This document shows positions 46,066-62,802 of a DNA stretch of 64,000 bases, piece by piece. Origin of the DNA: Scylla paramamosain (Eukaryota > Arthropoda > Malacostraca > Decapoda > Portunidae); contig NC_087166.1 of NCBI RefSeq assembly GCF_035594125.1, positions 20,251,266 to 20,315,265 on the forward strand, given 5' to 3'. Position numbers and translations under genes: made by a program. Under the pieces are notes generated by a model. That model did not search any database and was not told the DNA's origin. It saw nothing but the letters and a program-made list of their open reading frames with translations. How positions within the stretch are numbered: the first letter of the stretch is position 1; every line of letters begins with the position of its first letter.

Positions 46066-49000
46066 CATAACTACTCACTCCCAAGTGTCAGAGTAATGCA
46101 CATCATACTCAGACAGGGAGCAAACAAATTACAAAAAACAGAGACCACTGCAACATATTTATCATAACAACAGCAACCAAAAGAGCTTCAAATGGGCCCA
46201 TCATACTGAAACTGCCGTTTCCTCCTCCTACTCTTCCCACGAGATCTCTCTCTCATCCAGGACCTATGATCTTGGCCACATTGGTGTGAAGGTTTACTCC
46301 TGCAGGGTGTCGTATTTAGGTCACTTTTCACTCAGCAGCTATGTCTGCTCCAGCTTCTGTGATTTTCATCTTTTCTCTTCCTTCTCCGTCATCTTCTCTT
46401 TTCTCTGCCTTCACTGCCTCTCCATCTACTCCAATCTCTCCTGCTCTCTTTACTACAAAGGCTACTCCTTCTTCTGTATTTTCTTTTCCACATTGCACAA
46501 ACACTAGAGTCACCAAACAGAGACAAGCCTGCGCCCTTGCCACACTCAAAGGGGCCAGCAGAGACCGTAGCCTGAGACTGTAGGTCTATCACCACGGCAC
46601 CGTCAGGTAACACTTCCTGACTGGACAAATCTCCCCTTTAGGCCGCCAAGCAAGTCTAACTTCCTGGCCCCTTCAACTCTCCTCACTGGAGAACACACTA
46701 CTCTAACCTCCGGGGCCTTCACTGCCCACCCCTTCACTCAGTCTTGCTCGGTTTTGGCTCGGTAGAGCCTCCATATCACACCTATAAAACGAATAAAATA
46801 AAAGTGGCACTTTCTTGGCAAAAAATAAGAGGAGCCTTTTAGTCGCTCTTAATCAAACTAAACAGTACTTCCTGGTTGTGACATGACCAAGCCTATATCC
46901 CAGTGCTAGGCACAACAATACTGCCACGTCTTTCTTCCCTTGCCGAACCTTCCATGACACAGGAATCACCTTTCCAGGACACAGCACACCCATTCCCGCA
47001 CACGGAGCAAAAATAACGCACGTGGCCATCCAAACACAACACACCCCGGCTCCAAAATGAGCCTCTGGTCCAACTCCACTGGTCTAAGAAATTGCTCCCG
47101 CATGCAATCCTCTCTCATCATAATCGATTCTTCGTCGCTTCCAGGTAGACGGCATCCATCATCACACACTTCACTCGGGCTCAGCACCTGACAGTTAAGG
47201 GCAACTTGGCCAAACGAAGCCCCCTACAACGCCGTGGGTGCTTTTTGAGCGGCAAGCAACAAATTATCAGCAGGCTCACCCAGCGGCCAGTAACATCTCT
47301 CATCATCCCCAAGCAAGGGGAAACAATACCGGCCATAAAACGAGGGAGAAGGCCCCAGACAAGAGGTAATCAGGCTTGCCAACCTGACCAACGCGGCTAC
47401 ACTTAACAACCGTGGCCACAACCGGCAACCAAAACCGCCTCACCTGCTCCCCAAGTCAACCCGACTCCAAAGCGACCAAACACTAGGCCGCTACGTGCTA
47501 CCTGCACACGTGCCTCCTTAACTGCGGATGACACAACAAAATGGAGCTTCAAATCTCCGTTCTCCTCTCTCCGCCGGCTATTCAAAATATTATTATCCTC
47601 CACTACAAACTCCGCCCGACCCTCTACTTCCTTACCGTCCACTTCTGCCTTGGCAAACAGTGGGCCTCCCTGAGGGGCAGAACCCTCCATGGGTACGCTG
47701 GCAGCTGTAGTAGCAACTGTCAACACTGATGTCTCATTAAGTGAGCAAACACCCACCGTGCCTAGGAAGGTATGCAGAAAACTTCCTAAAAGCTCCTCTT
47801 AAAGCTATTCACAACTTTCAGATTCTTCTCATAGCTAGGAGCTAGACTTGTGAGTTATGTAGAATAACCTCATAAGGCGACCCCTAGCTGTGAGCTGAGT
47901 GATTTATAACAATGCACTATGTAGTGTATCTTCCGCTACTAACTCCTATTACTATTATAAGGATATGGCGGTATGTTGTTATCATCTTAAAGTGAAATAT
48001 AAAGATTTTGTTCATGTAATTTACATTAATTGAAGAAATGAGGATATAACAATATATCATACCTCGAAAAGAATGTGTGGATTAATTTTGGCGGCAGACG
48101 CTGCCCACCTCAACTCAGAACAACACAGGTCACAAGAAGTCTCCTGAGCACCGACAAGCAGTACCAGTAAACTATGCCAGCAAGAAGCTAACCCTGCAGT
48201 TATGCAATTGCTTAATAATACTTACTTAAACATTATTCTGATAGCAACACCATACAAGTTTAGATATGCTCAAATGCTCAGCCCAATGAATCCCCGCTTT
48301 TTTTTCGCTCTAACATTTCACTAACTAAATCAAACCAATCTAGGCTAAAGAAAACCTTGCCACACCTAATCTAACCTAACTATTTTGACATAAGTTAGTT
48401 TCGTTAATTAATATTTGATCAGGTTTAGTTGGGTGAGGCCTTGGGCTGCGTTGCTCCCGGTTCACTGGGTCTACCCAGCAGTAGGGTCATGTGTGGTAGT
48501 AGTAGTGGTGCATGTGTGAACAGTGTGCCAGACGTACGATTCGAGTGAGTACGATTCTACACTGGCTAAACCTTTACTCCCTTGTAACTGCCATTATATT
48601 CTAATAAACTTTGAATTAGAGTTTTCAAGTAAAATCTAAGCAAACCAAACCGAAATTTTTCTTCACTGTGTTACCACGACTTGTTGCTGTTCCACCGTGA
48701 GTAGCTCTTAAACTTCTTAGGAGTCCACGTCCAAGACTCATAACATATCGACGCGCTAGGAGTACTCATAATTCGATGCAAACTTAACTGCATTACTCAT
48801 AAGGCTTATGAGCTACTCCTGGAAGGCTTATGAACTGCATCCATCTCATAACAGATTTATGATCTTTTCTGCATACCGCTCCTGGTCACGACAAGGGAGT
48901 CGCCTGCTCCCCGCCTCTTGTACACTCCGCAGGGAAAGAAACTCCCACCTCCCCAGCAGAGTTAGAAGTGTCCCCGCCCTCGGCAGTGAACCTTAACACA

Positions 49001-49429
49001 CTAGACACAACAGGCTGGGGCTCGGATCGAATACCGGCGCCTACAACCTCCATTTCCAGGTGGCAGGCAACTCCGCCTGAGCGCCACCTCCGAGAGGCTC
49101 CACAGGGTGAGAGAAGCCATCAACCAAAAAATCTAAACACATCACTCCGGTCTCACCCTCGGCAACACTCCCAACAAAGCCATGTGCCTTCTGTGGTAGC
49201 TCTGTGGTTGTGCAGTCAGCCCCAGAACAATGACTCAAGGACGAGTCCTACTTTGATTAGCCCAAACCCTGGCCAGCAGTAGGAAAGGCCTCTGAGCACT
49301 CTGCCCCAACTATGCCATTAAGACTAGCTGTACACTCCTCTGGTGGTGGCCCTGTCTTATTGGAATCGACCCAAGGAGTCACAGAACCCGCGAGCGCCCG
49401 ACACGGGGGCACTCGCCTCACTTTAGAGC
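46066..49429. other. Unassigned sequence, probably decayed retroelement
   Basis: About 3.4 kb without a supportable gene. Several frames of 60-117 codons exist on both strands, for example minus 47756-47403, but none shows a domain I recognise. It lies downstream, on the minus strand, of the SCAN-like Gypsy gag and protease. It is therefore the place where that element's RT and integrase would be expected, but I could not find them. Confidence 0.4.
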
Positions 49430-49830
49430 GAATAACAAAACTAACAGTCAGCACTTTCAGCAGCCTTCACATACGAGACGGGGTACGCGGATGGGGATTG
49501 CATCGAAACTCTCCCATCTGCCAGGTCATTCCCTAGAAGAAAATCAACGCCTGACACTGGTAGGTCCTCCTAGTGCTACCCGCGCCCCTTCAGTCACTAA
49601 CGGCCACCCAAGCATCATCTCCGCCGTAGCAAAGCTCTCTATTCCGTGGCACCAATTCGCCGGTACCACACAGGCTTGTCGGAGGCAACTCGCCTCTCAC
49701 TAACATTCCTGCACAGCGACTGCTGTGCAGCTGTCTCTCTCAAAATTGTGGCAGGGTACTCAACCCCAACAATCTCAACAATCCCCTTACACAAAAATGG
49801 ACGAGACCAGTCCAAACCAGGCCTCACAGG
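49430..49830 (-). pseudogene. Gypsy retropepsin (mutated active site)
   Basis: Read right to left: IVEIVGVEYPATILRETAA near 49790-49730, followed by QQSL, is the protease active-site region. The usual Asp-Thr-Gly-Ala is changed to Glu-Thr-Ala-Ala here. Further on, GVDFLLGNDLADG (49552-49512) is the C-terminal flap-distal motif. The frame between is broken. Without the Asp it cannot be active. Confidence 0.65.
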
Positions 49831-49959
49831 AGACGGTGACGGGGGTACTTCCTACCTTTCTATCCTCACAACCAAACACTGACCGAATCTCCTCACTTTC
49901 AACACCTTGGTCGTATGATACAATTAGAGACACCGGCTTCTGGGAGGGCTTAGAAGCCG

Positions 49960-51282
49960 TGGCTGTCACTAATTTGGGACAATTAAAATTAAAGTGCCCA
50001 GTATTCTTACAATAATGACACATTGGCTGCATGCTCTATCAAGGAGTATTATGCTGCATACTTCCATTCTCTGTTGAGGGCTGAGTGAAGATTTATCACT
50101 AACAGGGCTTACTCTCCCAGATTTATTTCCAAAGCCAGTATTATACCATGGACTTCCTGACAAACCGGCGCCTGCCGCGCCTCCAAACAAACTGTCACTG
50201 GCCCCGCCAGACGTCCCACTAATCCAACGAGGCACAGGTCAGTGCGGCAACACGTGATCATCTCCCTACATGGCAGCCTCCTTTAGGATTTTAAACCTTT
50301 TCTCCCGAAGCAGCAGCACAAGCTCTTTTTCTGCCAAATTAACAGATTGCTCCATCACCATGAGTTCCTTCAACTCACGATAAGACGTGGCTTGTTCGTT
50401 AGCAATCCATTTCTCAAAAGCCTCCTTAAGGTAACAAGCACACTCAAGGTAAGTCACTAGGTCTTTTCTACCCTCCACGGAACTGCAACCTATAAGCCTA
50501 GGGCTGTAGCTCGTAGTCTCTCAGAATGTCAGTCTTAAACTCCTCATAATCCTCCAGATCTTTCACTGACATCCTCTCATAAACCTCAAGAGCCTTCCCT
50601 TTCAACATATTATCAACAAGGCCAACTCATTTCTTCTGGGGCCAATCAAATTATGAGGCCTTCTCAAATTTGAACCATTCTAATACCTTTTTCTCATCAA
50701 ACTCAGGTATCAGTTTCAAACTTCTCATCACCTAGCTCTCTACTGTATCCTCCTTCAATCCTCTCCACAAGCCATGAGGTGAATTAACCTCTATTTAATT
50801 TTTCTCCAATCAAATATTCTATTCTTCTCAGCCTCTTCCCTCTCATACATCTTTGCCTCCTTCTTCGCCTCAAGTAACCTCGCCTTCTCCTCGGCCTCAA
50901 GTCTCCTGGCTTCCCTAGCCTCCTCAGCCTTCAATCTCCTTTCCTCTGGTTCAGCTTCTAACTGAAGTCTTCTCATTTCTCTCTCCTTTTCTACCTCTAA
51001 TTCAAGCCTCTTAGCTTCTCTAGCTTCTCGGCTTCTAACTCCATTTTCCTCATCTCCAGCTTGAATATCATCTCCCCAAACATGCCTTCTCTCTTCTCTC
51101 TGGGAAAATCCACCAACACTGCGGGCAGGGACACTACTTGTGGGACTTTGTGTCTTAAAACCAAACTGAGTCAAATCTACACTGACACTTCCTGCAGAGG
51201 CAGTGGACTCAGGTCGCAAGCCACTCCTGCTACCAGTCTTTCCCTCCATGGCGTAAGCAGAGTGCGGGCTTACAAAGGACAA
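49960..51282 (-). pseudogene. Gypsy Gag with SCAN-like capsid and zinc knuckle
   Basis: 51282-50791 opens with MSFVSPHSAYAMEGKTG (the more likely start is the ATG of MEGKTG near 51249). It continues as a long charged Glu/Arg-rich coiled coil (EAREARRLEAEEKARLLEA). The capsid region is broken between 50780 and 50480. The well-kept part 50478-50266 (RKDLVTYLECACYLKEAFEKW as two parts: DLVTYLECACYL and KEAFEKWI; then ELKELMVMEQ) follows the SCAN fold pattern. The zinc knuckle CHYCKNTGHFNFNC lies at about 50020-49980. SCAN domains of vertebrates are known to derive from this type of Gypsy capsid. At least four breaks. Confidence 0.72.
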
Positions 51283-51356
51283 CTAAACAAACAAAGTAAC
51301 TGTCTCCCCCACGTGCCTACGACGCTTCCAGCAATCCTGGCGAGGTCGCCAATTTC

Positions 51357-52130
51357 TGTTACGACCAGGTTCAGCCCCTCTCATGGCTGCCACTAGCTTG
51401 GGTCAGCCTGTTTAAGTTATCTCTTGCGTGAGCTTAGTGCAGGGCACACATATGACGAATCCAGACCGCTGCTGGTCATCTACAACTATCAAATCCCTGA
51501 GGCCATCACTCGGTTTCACCAACCGATAAAGAAGGAAATATAATAAACGCTAACCTAACTCTCCAAGCTGGAAAAAATCAATAATTATAATCCACGTTCT
51601 AGGGGAACAGGCAGCACAGACGCTACACAGGTTAAATTATAATACCTCACTGGACAATCACTCGTTACGGGATATTATAGTAACGTGGTGGTGTTAGGTC
51701 TCTGATCATTGGAGAGACTAGCATTACGTCTCTGTGTTTTGTTATCAGTTAAAAAGCGACATCACTACTCTTAGTTTAATAGTTTGTTTATAGTTTGTGC
51801 ACACACTCACAGCACTGAGTTCAACGGAGATACACCGGCAGCCTTACTTGGTAGCACTACTGCCGCACGCCCAGCCGGCTGCTAACTGCCTCAGGAAGGT
51901 GCCAACAGCCAGCGGACGTAAACATATCAGCACATCGTGATCAGTCTGTGTTAGGTAGCGAAATCTCAACAGATGCTAAACAATAGTAGTTTTCACAATT
52001 AAAGCTTCCTACACTACATGAACAAAAATCCTACCTATTCCTACCTTACCTATCCTTACTTACCTATGGGAACATCGCTCGGTCACCTGCCTCGAGCGTC
52101 CTCGCGAGAAACATGTTTAAAGATGTATAC
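51357..52130 (-). repeat. Probable 5' LTR and primer site of SCAN-type Gypsy
   Basis: On the minus strand sequence ending ...ctggtcgtaaca is followed by gaaattggcgacctcgcc (51356-51338), which looks like an LTR 3' end plus primer site, 60-90 bp before the Gag start. The outer LTR edge is not fixed, and no second LTR copy was found in the window. Confidence 0.5.
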
Positions 52131-52139
52131 CTAACCATG

Positions 52140-53676
52140 TCATACACTGGTGTTGTTGCCTGTTTCCTGTAGAAAGACCTTAAGGAATTTATACAATACC
52201 GAAATCCGTCTAAGGAGACAGTACAGGGGAATCAAGAAAACTAGCGTTATGAACGTGGTATGATGAAGGAAGGATATTGGCATAAAACCTTTGTGTAGTG
52301 TTTCCGAGTGAGCAGTCACCTTGGAGGAAGTTAAGAAGTACACTTTTGGTCTGGAAAAGTGTCTTGACACTGTGGAAGAGTGACGACTCTTCGCACATTT
52401 CACGGAGACAGACATGGGTTCAGGAAAGATGAAGTAATGATGTCCCATGAAGTATGTAAGTAAGGTGCTGGAGCTGAATGGGAATAAGGGCACAGAGACA
52501 AACTCCTCGAAGCGACCTAATGTGTCGGTGATAGCTCGCACACGTCAGCTCCCGTTAATGGTACAAAAGCAAAGAGTGAAGCCGGACAAAAGTAAAGGTC
52601 TGCTTGTTCTGTTTTGTAACATAAAGATCGTGAGGATCCCCGACAGAATACTGGGGATCGTCAGCGTCTTGAAAAACGAGTGACCGTTGGAGGTTTAAAG
52701 TTAGAATAGTGGTATTTACCTTAAAAGGGAAGGGTTCAATGTAATAAGCATTGTAGACCCTGTGTGATCAAAAAGGAACATGGGCAACAATTGTACCTGA
52801 AACGAACATGGAACTAAGGAGTGGGTAGTAATGAAGGACATTTGCTCCAGTAAATATAGGTAGAAGGGAAAAATTACTCTGTGCCAAAGTTAGGACATGC
52901 AATAAATCCTTAACGGACAAAAGTGAAGAAGTAACTCTACCATGGGAAGCATCTACCACATTTCTGAGAATTAATTCATTAGTATGCATGATAGAGGTAA
53001 CAAATTTCTAAAGCAGAAAGTAATAAGGAAACTGTGAAAAGCATACTGCTCGTGTAACTCAGCAAAAGCTTCACTAATGGAAGTCCGAAGTTGGTTAGTA
53101 TAATTAATCAAGGTATGTACGCTATAATTCAAGCGTTCAATATTTTTGCAACCTAATTGAACCACCTTATTTGTTGACATAGCTGCTGCAACCAACTCAG
53201 TATAACGATTCTGTAAGTCCTTTACATCGCTATTTAAAGCAATTCCGAGAAGCATGTTAGATAATTGTCCAATTCCATCTACGAGCCCTCTCTCTTGGAG
53301 CGATGAGCAGACCTGGGGGTCTCATAATTGTTCAGAGCATCCAGAACAGTATCTTTTACAAACTTTAGTCTGTCACCAAGTAAAAATTTGAGACTGTTAG
53401 GGTATCGGCTATTAGTGTTACTCTCCCAAGTCATTTATGGCGACTGCCAGTTGATCTGCTAACTCCAACAATTTTTTGGGGTACTGTAATCAAGTCGGTG
53501 TATGAATATCTGACCCATAAGTAGTCTTCCAGCAAGGACACTTCGCCAATAGAGGACGTAAGAGCCCCGGGTCCAAGGTGGTCTGGGTCCCCAGCTCGAA
53601 GAGAAGGGAAGACGAAGAGAAGGAGTAGGACAAACATCTCTGAAACACGCGAAAAGGAATATTGAAGCAATTTCAC
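52140..53676 (-). pseudogene. Envelope-type glycoprotein remnant of a Gypsy/errantivirus
   Basis: Start at 53676 with a signal peptide (about 28 residues, VSEMFVLLLLFVFPSLRAG core), then LLEDYLWVRYSY, a typical segment of the first subunit in insect errantivirus and baculovirus F-like envelopes. Near 53310-53250 a basic stretch is followed by GLVDGIGQLSNMLLGIA, which matches a cleavage site plus fusion-peptide region. 53255-52971 gives the helical heptad region with N-linked sites (NYSVHTLINYTN). 52290-52200 gives a transmembrane helix (TLVFLIPLYCLL) and a short cytoplasmic tail. Breaks occur near 53430, 53300, 53000 and between 52960 and 52550. It is non-functional. Confidence 0.68.
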
Positions 53677-53999
53677 AGATTGTACTTATGAGTATGTGTA
53701 GGAGAATCAAGACACAAAGCTCACGTAAGGGAAGTAGTTTAGGTTAAGCTCACGGTCACCTTAGTGTTGGTCCATTTAAGTCTTTCATTATGCACCACTT
53801 CTTGCTTATTAAACATTGGGTCAAAACTTCAAATTTATTACCATGGAGGCGTTTAAGTACTACACGAGGCCCTTCAAATTTAATAGAACTTAGAAAGCTT
53901 CTCGGGGACCTGGATCATTACTGAATCGCATGGCCGTAACTCTATTGGAGAAGCATGTTTATGTTGCTTTCATGTCCCTATGGATGTCTGAGAAAACTT

Positions 54000-56900
54000 T
54001 GTTTGTCGAGATCAGCTCTTGTCCATACACAATATAATAGGGAGTGTGTCCCGTTGACTCACAAACACTACCATTTATACAGGAGGCAACATGTGGTAAT
54101 CAATCTTCCAAGGTGTCTAGCATATTTCCTACCGCCGGTCGTAGCACTTAAAGGATTTTTCTGTTAGAACGTTTTATTAATCCATTGCTCGTACGGCGGT
54201 GAGTTGTTATATATGTGTGTGTTATGCTGTATTGACTGCATATTTCTGATAGTAGTGCGTTGCGAAACTCAGTTCCGTTATCACTAAATAAAACTTGAGG
54301 TGTTGAATAAACCATGAATAACTTGCTAACAAGGGCGTGAGCAATGGCAGCTGCAGTCTTTTCTTTAAGGGATGCTAGTACAACGTAGCGAGAAAAATTA
54401 TCAACGCAGACTAGCAAATACTTAGAACCCTGATGGCTAAGAGATAGATGCACTACATCCCACACCGGGGCTTAGTGGGTGGAGGATACTCAAGAATCGA
54501 TGCAAGCTCCGGCACCGTTCCCTTATTCTGTGCCCATTTAGTTCACTTGCTTTTCAATTTCTACACGCATAGTTGGCCAATAATAATGTACACGCGCAGC
54601 AGCTAGGGTACGATCCTTTCCCGGATGACCGGCAACAGAAGAATCATGTACGAATTGTAAGAAGATAGGTAACAATCCCTCCGGAATTACCACTTGTGTT
54701 ACTGGGTAGCGTTTATCCTGCCAGTAGCGGCAAAGGAGGCCATCATTGTTGGGTAACAATTGTGATATAAGTATTTTTAATTTAGGAAGATTGACCTCAT
54801 CCCCTGATTCAAAATGATGAACAATTTTACCCCATACATCATGTTGGCGTTAAGCACTTGCCAGTTCCTGTATTGTGAAGTTTTTGATTGGTGGTGTCTG
54901 GTGTACCACTGAACCTACAGGTACGTTTCGAGAAAACAAATCAGCCACTCTGTTGGCTCGACCTAGCATGTACTTAATATTTGGGCTTCTTGGATAGTTT
55001 CATCTCAAAGAGCGAGTCTACCTGAGAGTTTTCTACCCTCGAAAAGTTTAGTGACATCTGTTTGACCAGTATAAATAGATACTGAATATCCAAATATTAT
55101 ATCTTTGAATTATTTTAGGGACCAAACGATAGCGAGTCCGAGAGTAATTAGACAGCGGAATTTAATGTTCTACTTGCGGAGCCTATGTCTCTATTTTTAC
55201 CCCTTTCGTCTGTTTCCATTAATACTGCACCACGATCAAACGCACTAGCACCCGTTTACAGAATAAATGGAGCTGCATAACCCGGGAAGGCAAGAATAGG
55301 TGAGTTGGTGAGACCAAACTTAAGGCTACGCAAACTTTGTTCCTGGGCAGCATTTCAATGGAAAGGTACGTCCTTCTTTAACAAAGTAGTTAGAGGTGAC
55401 GCCATGCTGGCAAAACCTTTGACAAATTATTTCTAGTATCCATATTATCTACAGTTTTACGGGTTGGAGAGTTTTTAACTGCTTTAAATTTATCACGGAG
55501 AAAATCACATTTAGATAAATTTGCCTTGAGTTCTGCTTCTATCAACCTTAGCAAGACCGATTCTAAGCTGATGAAGTGAAAGTCAGTATCTTTGTTGAAG
55601 AAATTATCAAGTTGTTCAGGAAGGCATAAACATTTTCACTAATCATGGACGCGATTAAGTGTTCATTAGCCTCTGAAGGATAATTGGCGCAGATTTTAAT
55701 CCGAAAGGCATGCATAACCATTCAAAATGTCCTTTAGGTGGGCTGAATGTAGTTATTTCTCAGGCCTCAGATGCCAGGGGTACCTGTCACTGGCTAATCA
55801 ATAAGTCTAGGATACTGAAAACACTATTTCTTGCTCCTAAAGACATAAGAAGATCCTTCAGGACAGGAAGAGGATAAAGATCATCGCCAGTGACTGTATT
55901 TACTTGTCTAAAATCAATCATAGGTCGATAAGTGCCATTTTTGGGTGGGTATCAAAAAGAGAGGGCTGTTCCAAGGAGACAACTTTGTCTACAACTTTGC
56001 GCTGGCTATGAGGGAGAAGATACCCGGGGATATAGACAGGTTGTGTATGTGGTTTGAGTTTGATGTATTGTTGAGCATTGTGAGTGTTCCCCAAGGATTC
56101 CCCTGGGTAATGCAGTCACATCCCTGTAACGTCCAGGAATTCCAGCAACGAGTGTTTCGACTCCGGGTAGTCCAGGACGTTGACAAATGACAAACTTTGT
56201 TCGGAGTCATCGGCAGATCTACGCAGCGAAGTAACACAAGCAACAGGGATCTTCAAGGCTTCAGACAAGATCTTTTCATCATAAATTAAAGCCTAGATAA
56301 GAAATACTCCTTGTTTCAATCATATCGAACCACCAGAAGTATTTATTGGAAGAACAGTGGTCTGACTGTTTTCATGGACTGTGCTGAATGTAGGCTCCAC
56401 AGCTAATCTATTCACTCCACTGGGGCCTTCCAGGCAAACATCACAGCCTATGGAGACATTTGGAATGGACACTGGTATATGGACAGCGGTACGGTCAGGA
56501 ATGAAATGATTACCTATTACAGTGGCTCTATTTGATTTCCAACCAGTTGTAATGTCTTATTCGTAAATTATGAGGCGAACTGTCAGTTTGGGATGAACCT
56601 GAAGGTTTTTCTTTTTTTTTTTTTTAGATGGTTGAGCGACAGAAATCTTTTGGTGTCTAGGAGCTATAGTGATGTTTTAATAGAGTTAGAAGGAGATATC
56701 GGCGCTTGGGTTTACCCATCGCCTTAAAATATCTCACTCCAATCTTCACTGAGTTGGTCTGAGGATAAATCTCCATGTGCTTGGCCTTAATGATTCTAAG
56801 TCAAGAAGCCCATCTGAAGGCAAGCTGAAATAAAAAATAACACAGAAACCTATTCACATAACGTTGAAGTTCTTACCCAACTTAATAGGGAGGCAAACAA

Positions 56901-57110
56901 CATCCAGTATTTTAAGAGGGATTTGCGAAACACTTGATAAGTTGATTATAGCGGTTTTCAGAGGTCAACGTCCGTCACGACACGCGCTTTTAAGGGCTGA
57001 ATAGGATTCTTCCTAGAGCACATTTACCGACTCCCCGGTGTCTACGCCAAATTAAGTCTGTACTCGTCTGAGTACAGGCAGCAACTAGGGAAGCGCGAAT
57101 CGCCTCTCCT
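54000..57110 (-). pseudogene. pol of envelope-bearing Gypsy (protease, RT, RNase H, integrase)
   Basis: Right to left: protease with GVDTGESVNVL near 57050-57020; a decayed linker; RT around 56000-55600 with YRPMIDFRQVN, LYPLPVLKDLL and MPFGLKSAP in different frames; RNase H fragments (55300-54950); integrase zinc-binding part 54759-54538 (VHDSSVAGHPGKDRT); integrase core 54465-54148 with LVCVDNFSRYVV, FSDNGTEFRNA and a final region where the catalytic Glu should be, read as NGLIKRSN, so the Glu appears replaced. Many stops and shifts. It is related to the pol remnant at 19-21.8 kb. Confidence 0.75.
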
Positions 57111-57153
57111 GCTAGCTCAGGAATTCTCACCTGCGGATTTGTTCTCTTGACGT

Positions 57154-58377
57154 TTAGCCTGTTTTGGTCCAGACGTGGCGCGTGGCTTCCCCTGACTGGG
57201 TACCGCCTGAAGTGCCATTGGTCCTTTGTCGTGTCTGCACCCTTTGTCGCAAGTTTTCCCCCGCTTTATACTCAACGGTAGAATGGTTGCTAGTGTTGTT
57301 CACGCGGCAGTATTTAACAGTTACACCAGAAGATGTGGTAGCATTTTCCTGAGTGTTACTGCTATTGACTGTTCGTTCAGCCACTGAGTTCCTCTTAGGA
57401 CGAACAGCGGCATCACCCCTTTCCCTTGAAGCTGGAAATGAACAGCTGCCGAGGGCAGAGGATTAACACTAGGTTGTGGTGCTTTCCTAATTATTTTATC
57501 TTGTCCTTTTGTTTGGCAAAGGACCTGTTTGCTGTGTGTCCAGGTTTATTGCAATAATGACACGTCAACACTGTTGTTTTGTCTCTGAATGCAGCGGGAT
57601 AATACTCCACATCTGAGTCTTGTCCGGGAGATGCTGGCCAAGTGGCGGCGACGGTAGACGCAGTATAACGAGCATTTGTCGCGCTTTCATCTAGTTTGGT
57701 TTTAAGCTTTTCATGGAAAGCTGATGGAGAGTGTCACCATGCTTAAATTGTAGGGAAAGCAGACCCTCACGTTTTCCACTCTTTAAAACTAGCATGTAGG
57801 CAAAAATCTTCAAAAATTGTTGATGATCCTTGTAACTGAGGGTATATTGATTAATTCACCCATTGTTCCTTTTGATTCTTACAATGCCTGCAGCTGATTG
57901 ACTAGCAATGACTTGTGCCTCGAGTCTTCCTGTTGCGAAAGTGGACTGAACCTGGCGCTCACAGACTGCATTTATACCCTGAATCACATGAATTTTGGCA
58001 AAATCGTCAAAGGTTTCAAGGAAGTGATTTTTAAACGTATCATAATACTGATTCTCTGTTGGCTCTGTGAATGTACATGATTCCATTAAATAATGAGCCA
58101 GAGAGCCAGGTTTAAGTTTTGATCTGACAAAAAAAAATTTATCACCCGGCTCGGTGATACAACCTTGGGTCATTACATCCTCGCACTGAACAATGAATAT
58201 TCAGGCTGTGTATCCTAAATCCGATCCCGAAAATAAGACTACATCAATGATGGTAGAGAGTACTTTAAGAGGAACTCTTGTTGCATCTTGTGTGAGCTGT
58301 GTTCCAGCAACAGTATCATTGGAGGTAGTGCCTGTGTTAGTTGCGGTAGACATAATGTTAATAGATGATTTAGACAT
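57154..58377 (-). pseudogene. gag of envelope-bearing Gypsy
   Basis: The ATG near 58377 starts [17 protein letters not shown] Thr/Ser-rich N-terminus is followed, after a shift near 58195, by 58173-57856 with CITEPGDKFFFVRSKL, LAHYLMESCTF and YDTFKNHFLETF (capsid-like helices). A zinc knuckle CHYCNKPGHTAN lies near 57565-57530, and 57384-57154 is a basic Arg/Thr-rich tail. No intact frame exceeds 105 codons. Confidence 0.65.
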
Positions 58378-58420
58378 GGTTTCTTTAGGAAGTCGGCGGT
58401 GTCGAGTACCATTCCTCATC

Positions 58421-59123
<703 letters not shown>

Positions 59124-59509
59124 TTGGGCCCTGTCAGGGACTGCTATCCGGGAGGCTCTAAACGACACTACTTGGCTGGAGAATATGATACTTTGTTGGA
59201 GAGTGGGCTGGATTTGTTGCTGAGGACGGTTTGTCCAGCAGGTATTATATCTCAACCTCTTATGCGTGTTCCTTGTTGTGATTCTCCCTTCCTAGAATAT
59301 GCCTATGGATTCTTTCCTATCAGATTGAGTGATTGGCAGTTGTATAATATTCCCTTGCCCCGTGGTGGGTAAAACAGGCTAATGACACCTTTCATGTAAC
59401 CTGGTATTACAACCGTTTCTGTAAAGGGTACAAGAATCAAAAGAGGACCTTTGTAACCCATAGTAATCCCTGCATCAAGTCACATAGATGGTTATTTGGG
59501 GAAAGCTAG
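59124..59509 (+). other. Unknown coding-like segment
   Basis: Frame 59124-59372 (82 codons) includes FLEYAYGFFPIRLSDWQLYN in part (YGFFPIRLSDWQLYNIPLP). After a one-base shift near 59367 a second open stretch (WVKQANDTFHVTWYYN; then YKNQKRTFVTHSNPC) runs to a stop at about 59509. Aromatic and cysteine content is unlike the low-complexity neighbours. I do not recognise the family. It may be a remnant of an unidentified mobile element gene. Confidence 0.3.
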
Positions 59510-59567
59510 CACAGTTTAAGGCAACTGTAATAGGAGCAGCAATAAGTGGTTATTAAAGTATATATCA

Positions 59568-62802
<3,235 letters not shown>

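Noticed and set aside
46286..47756. Frames of 60-117 codons on both strands suggesting a gene
   Set aside because: No recognisable domain, no consistent frame and competing frames on the opposite strand.
47403..48990. Possible RT or integrase of the SCAN-type Gypsy
   Set aside because: Expected there by position, but I could find no RT, RNase H or integrase motif on the minus strand.
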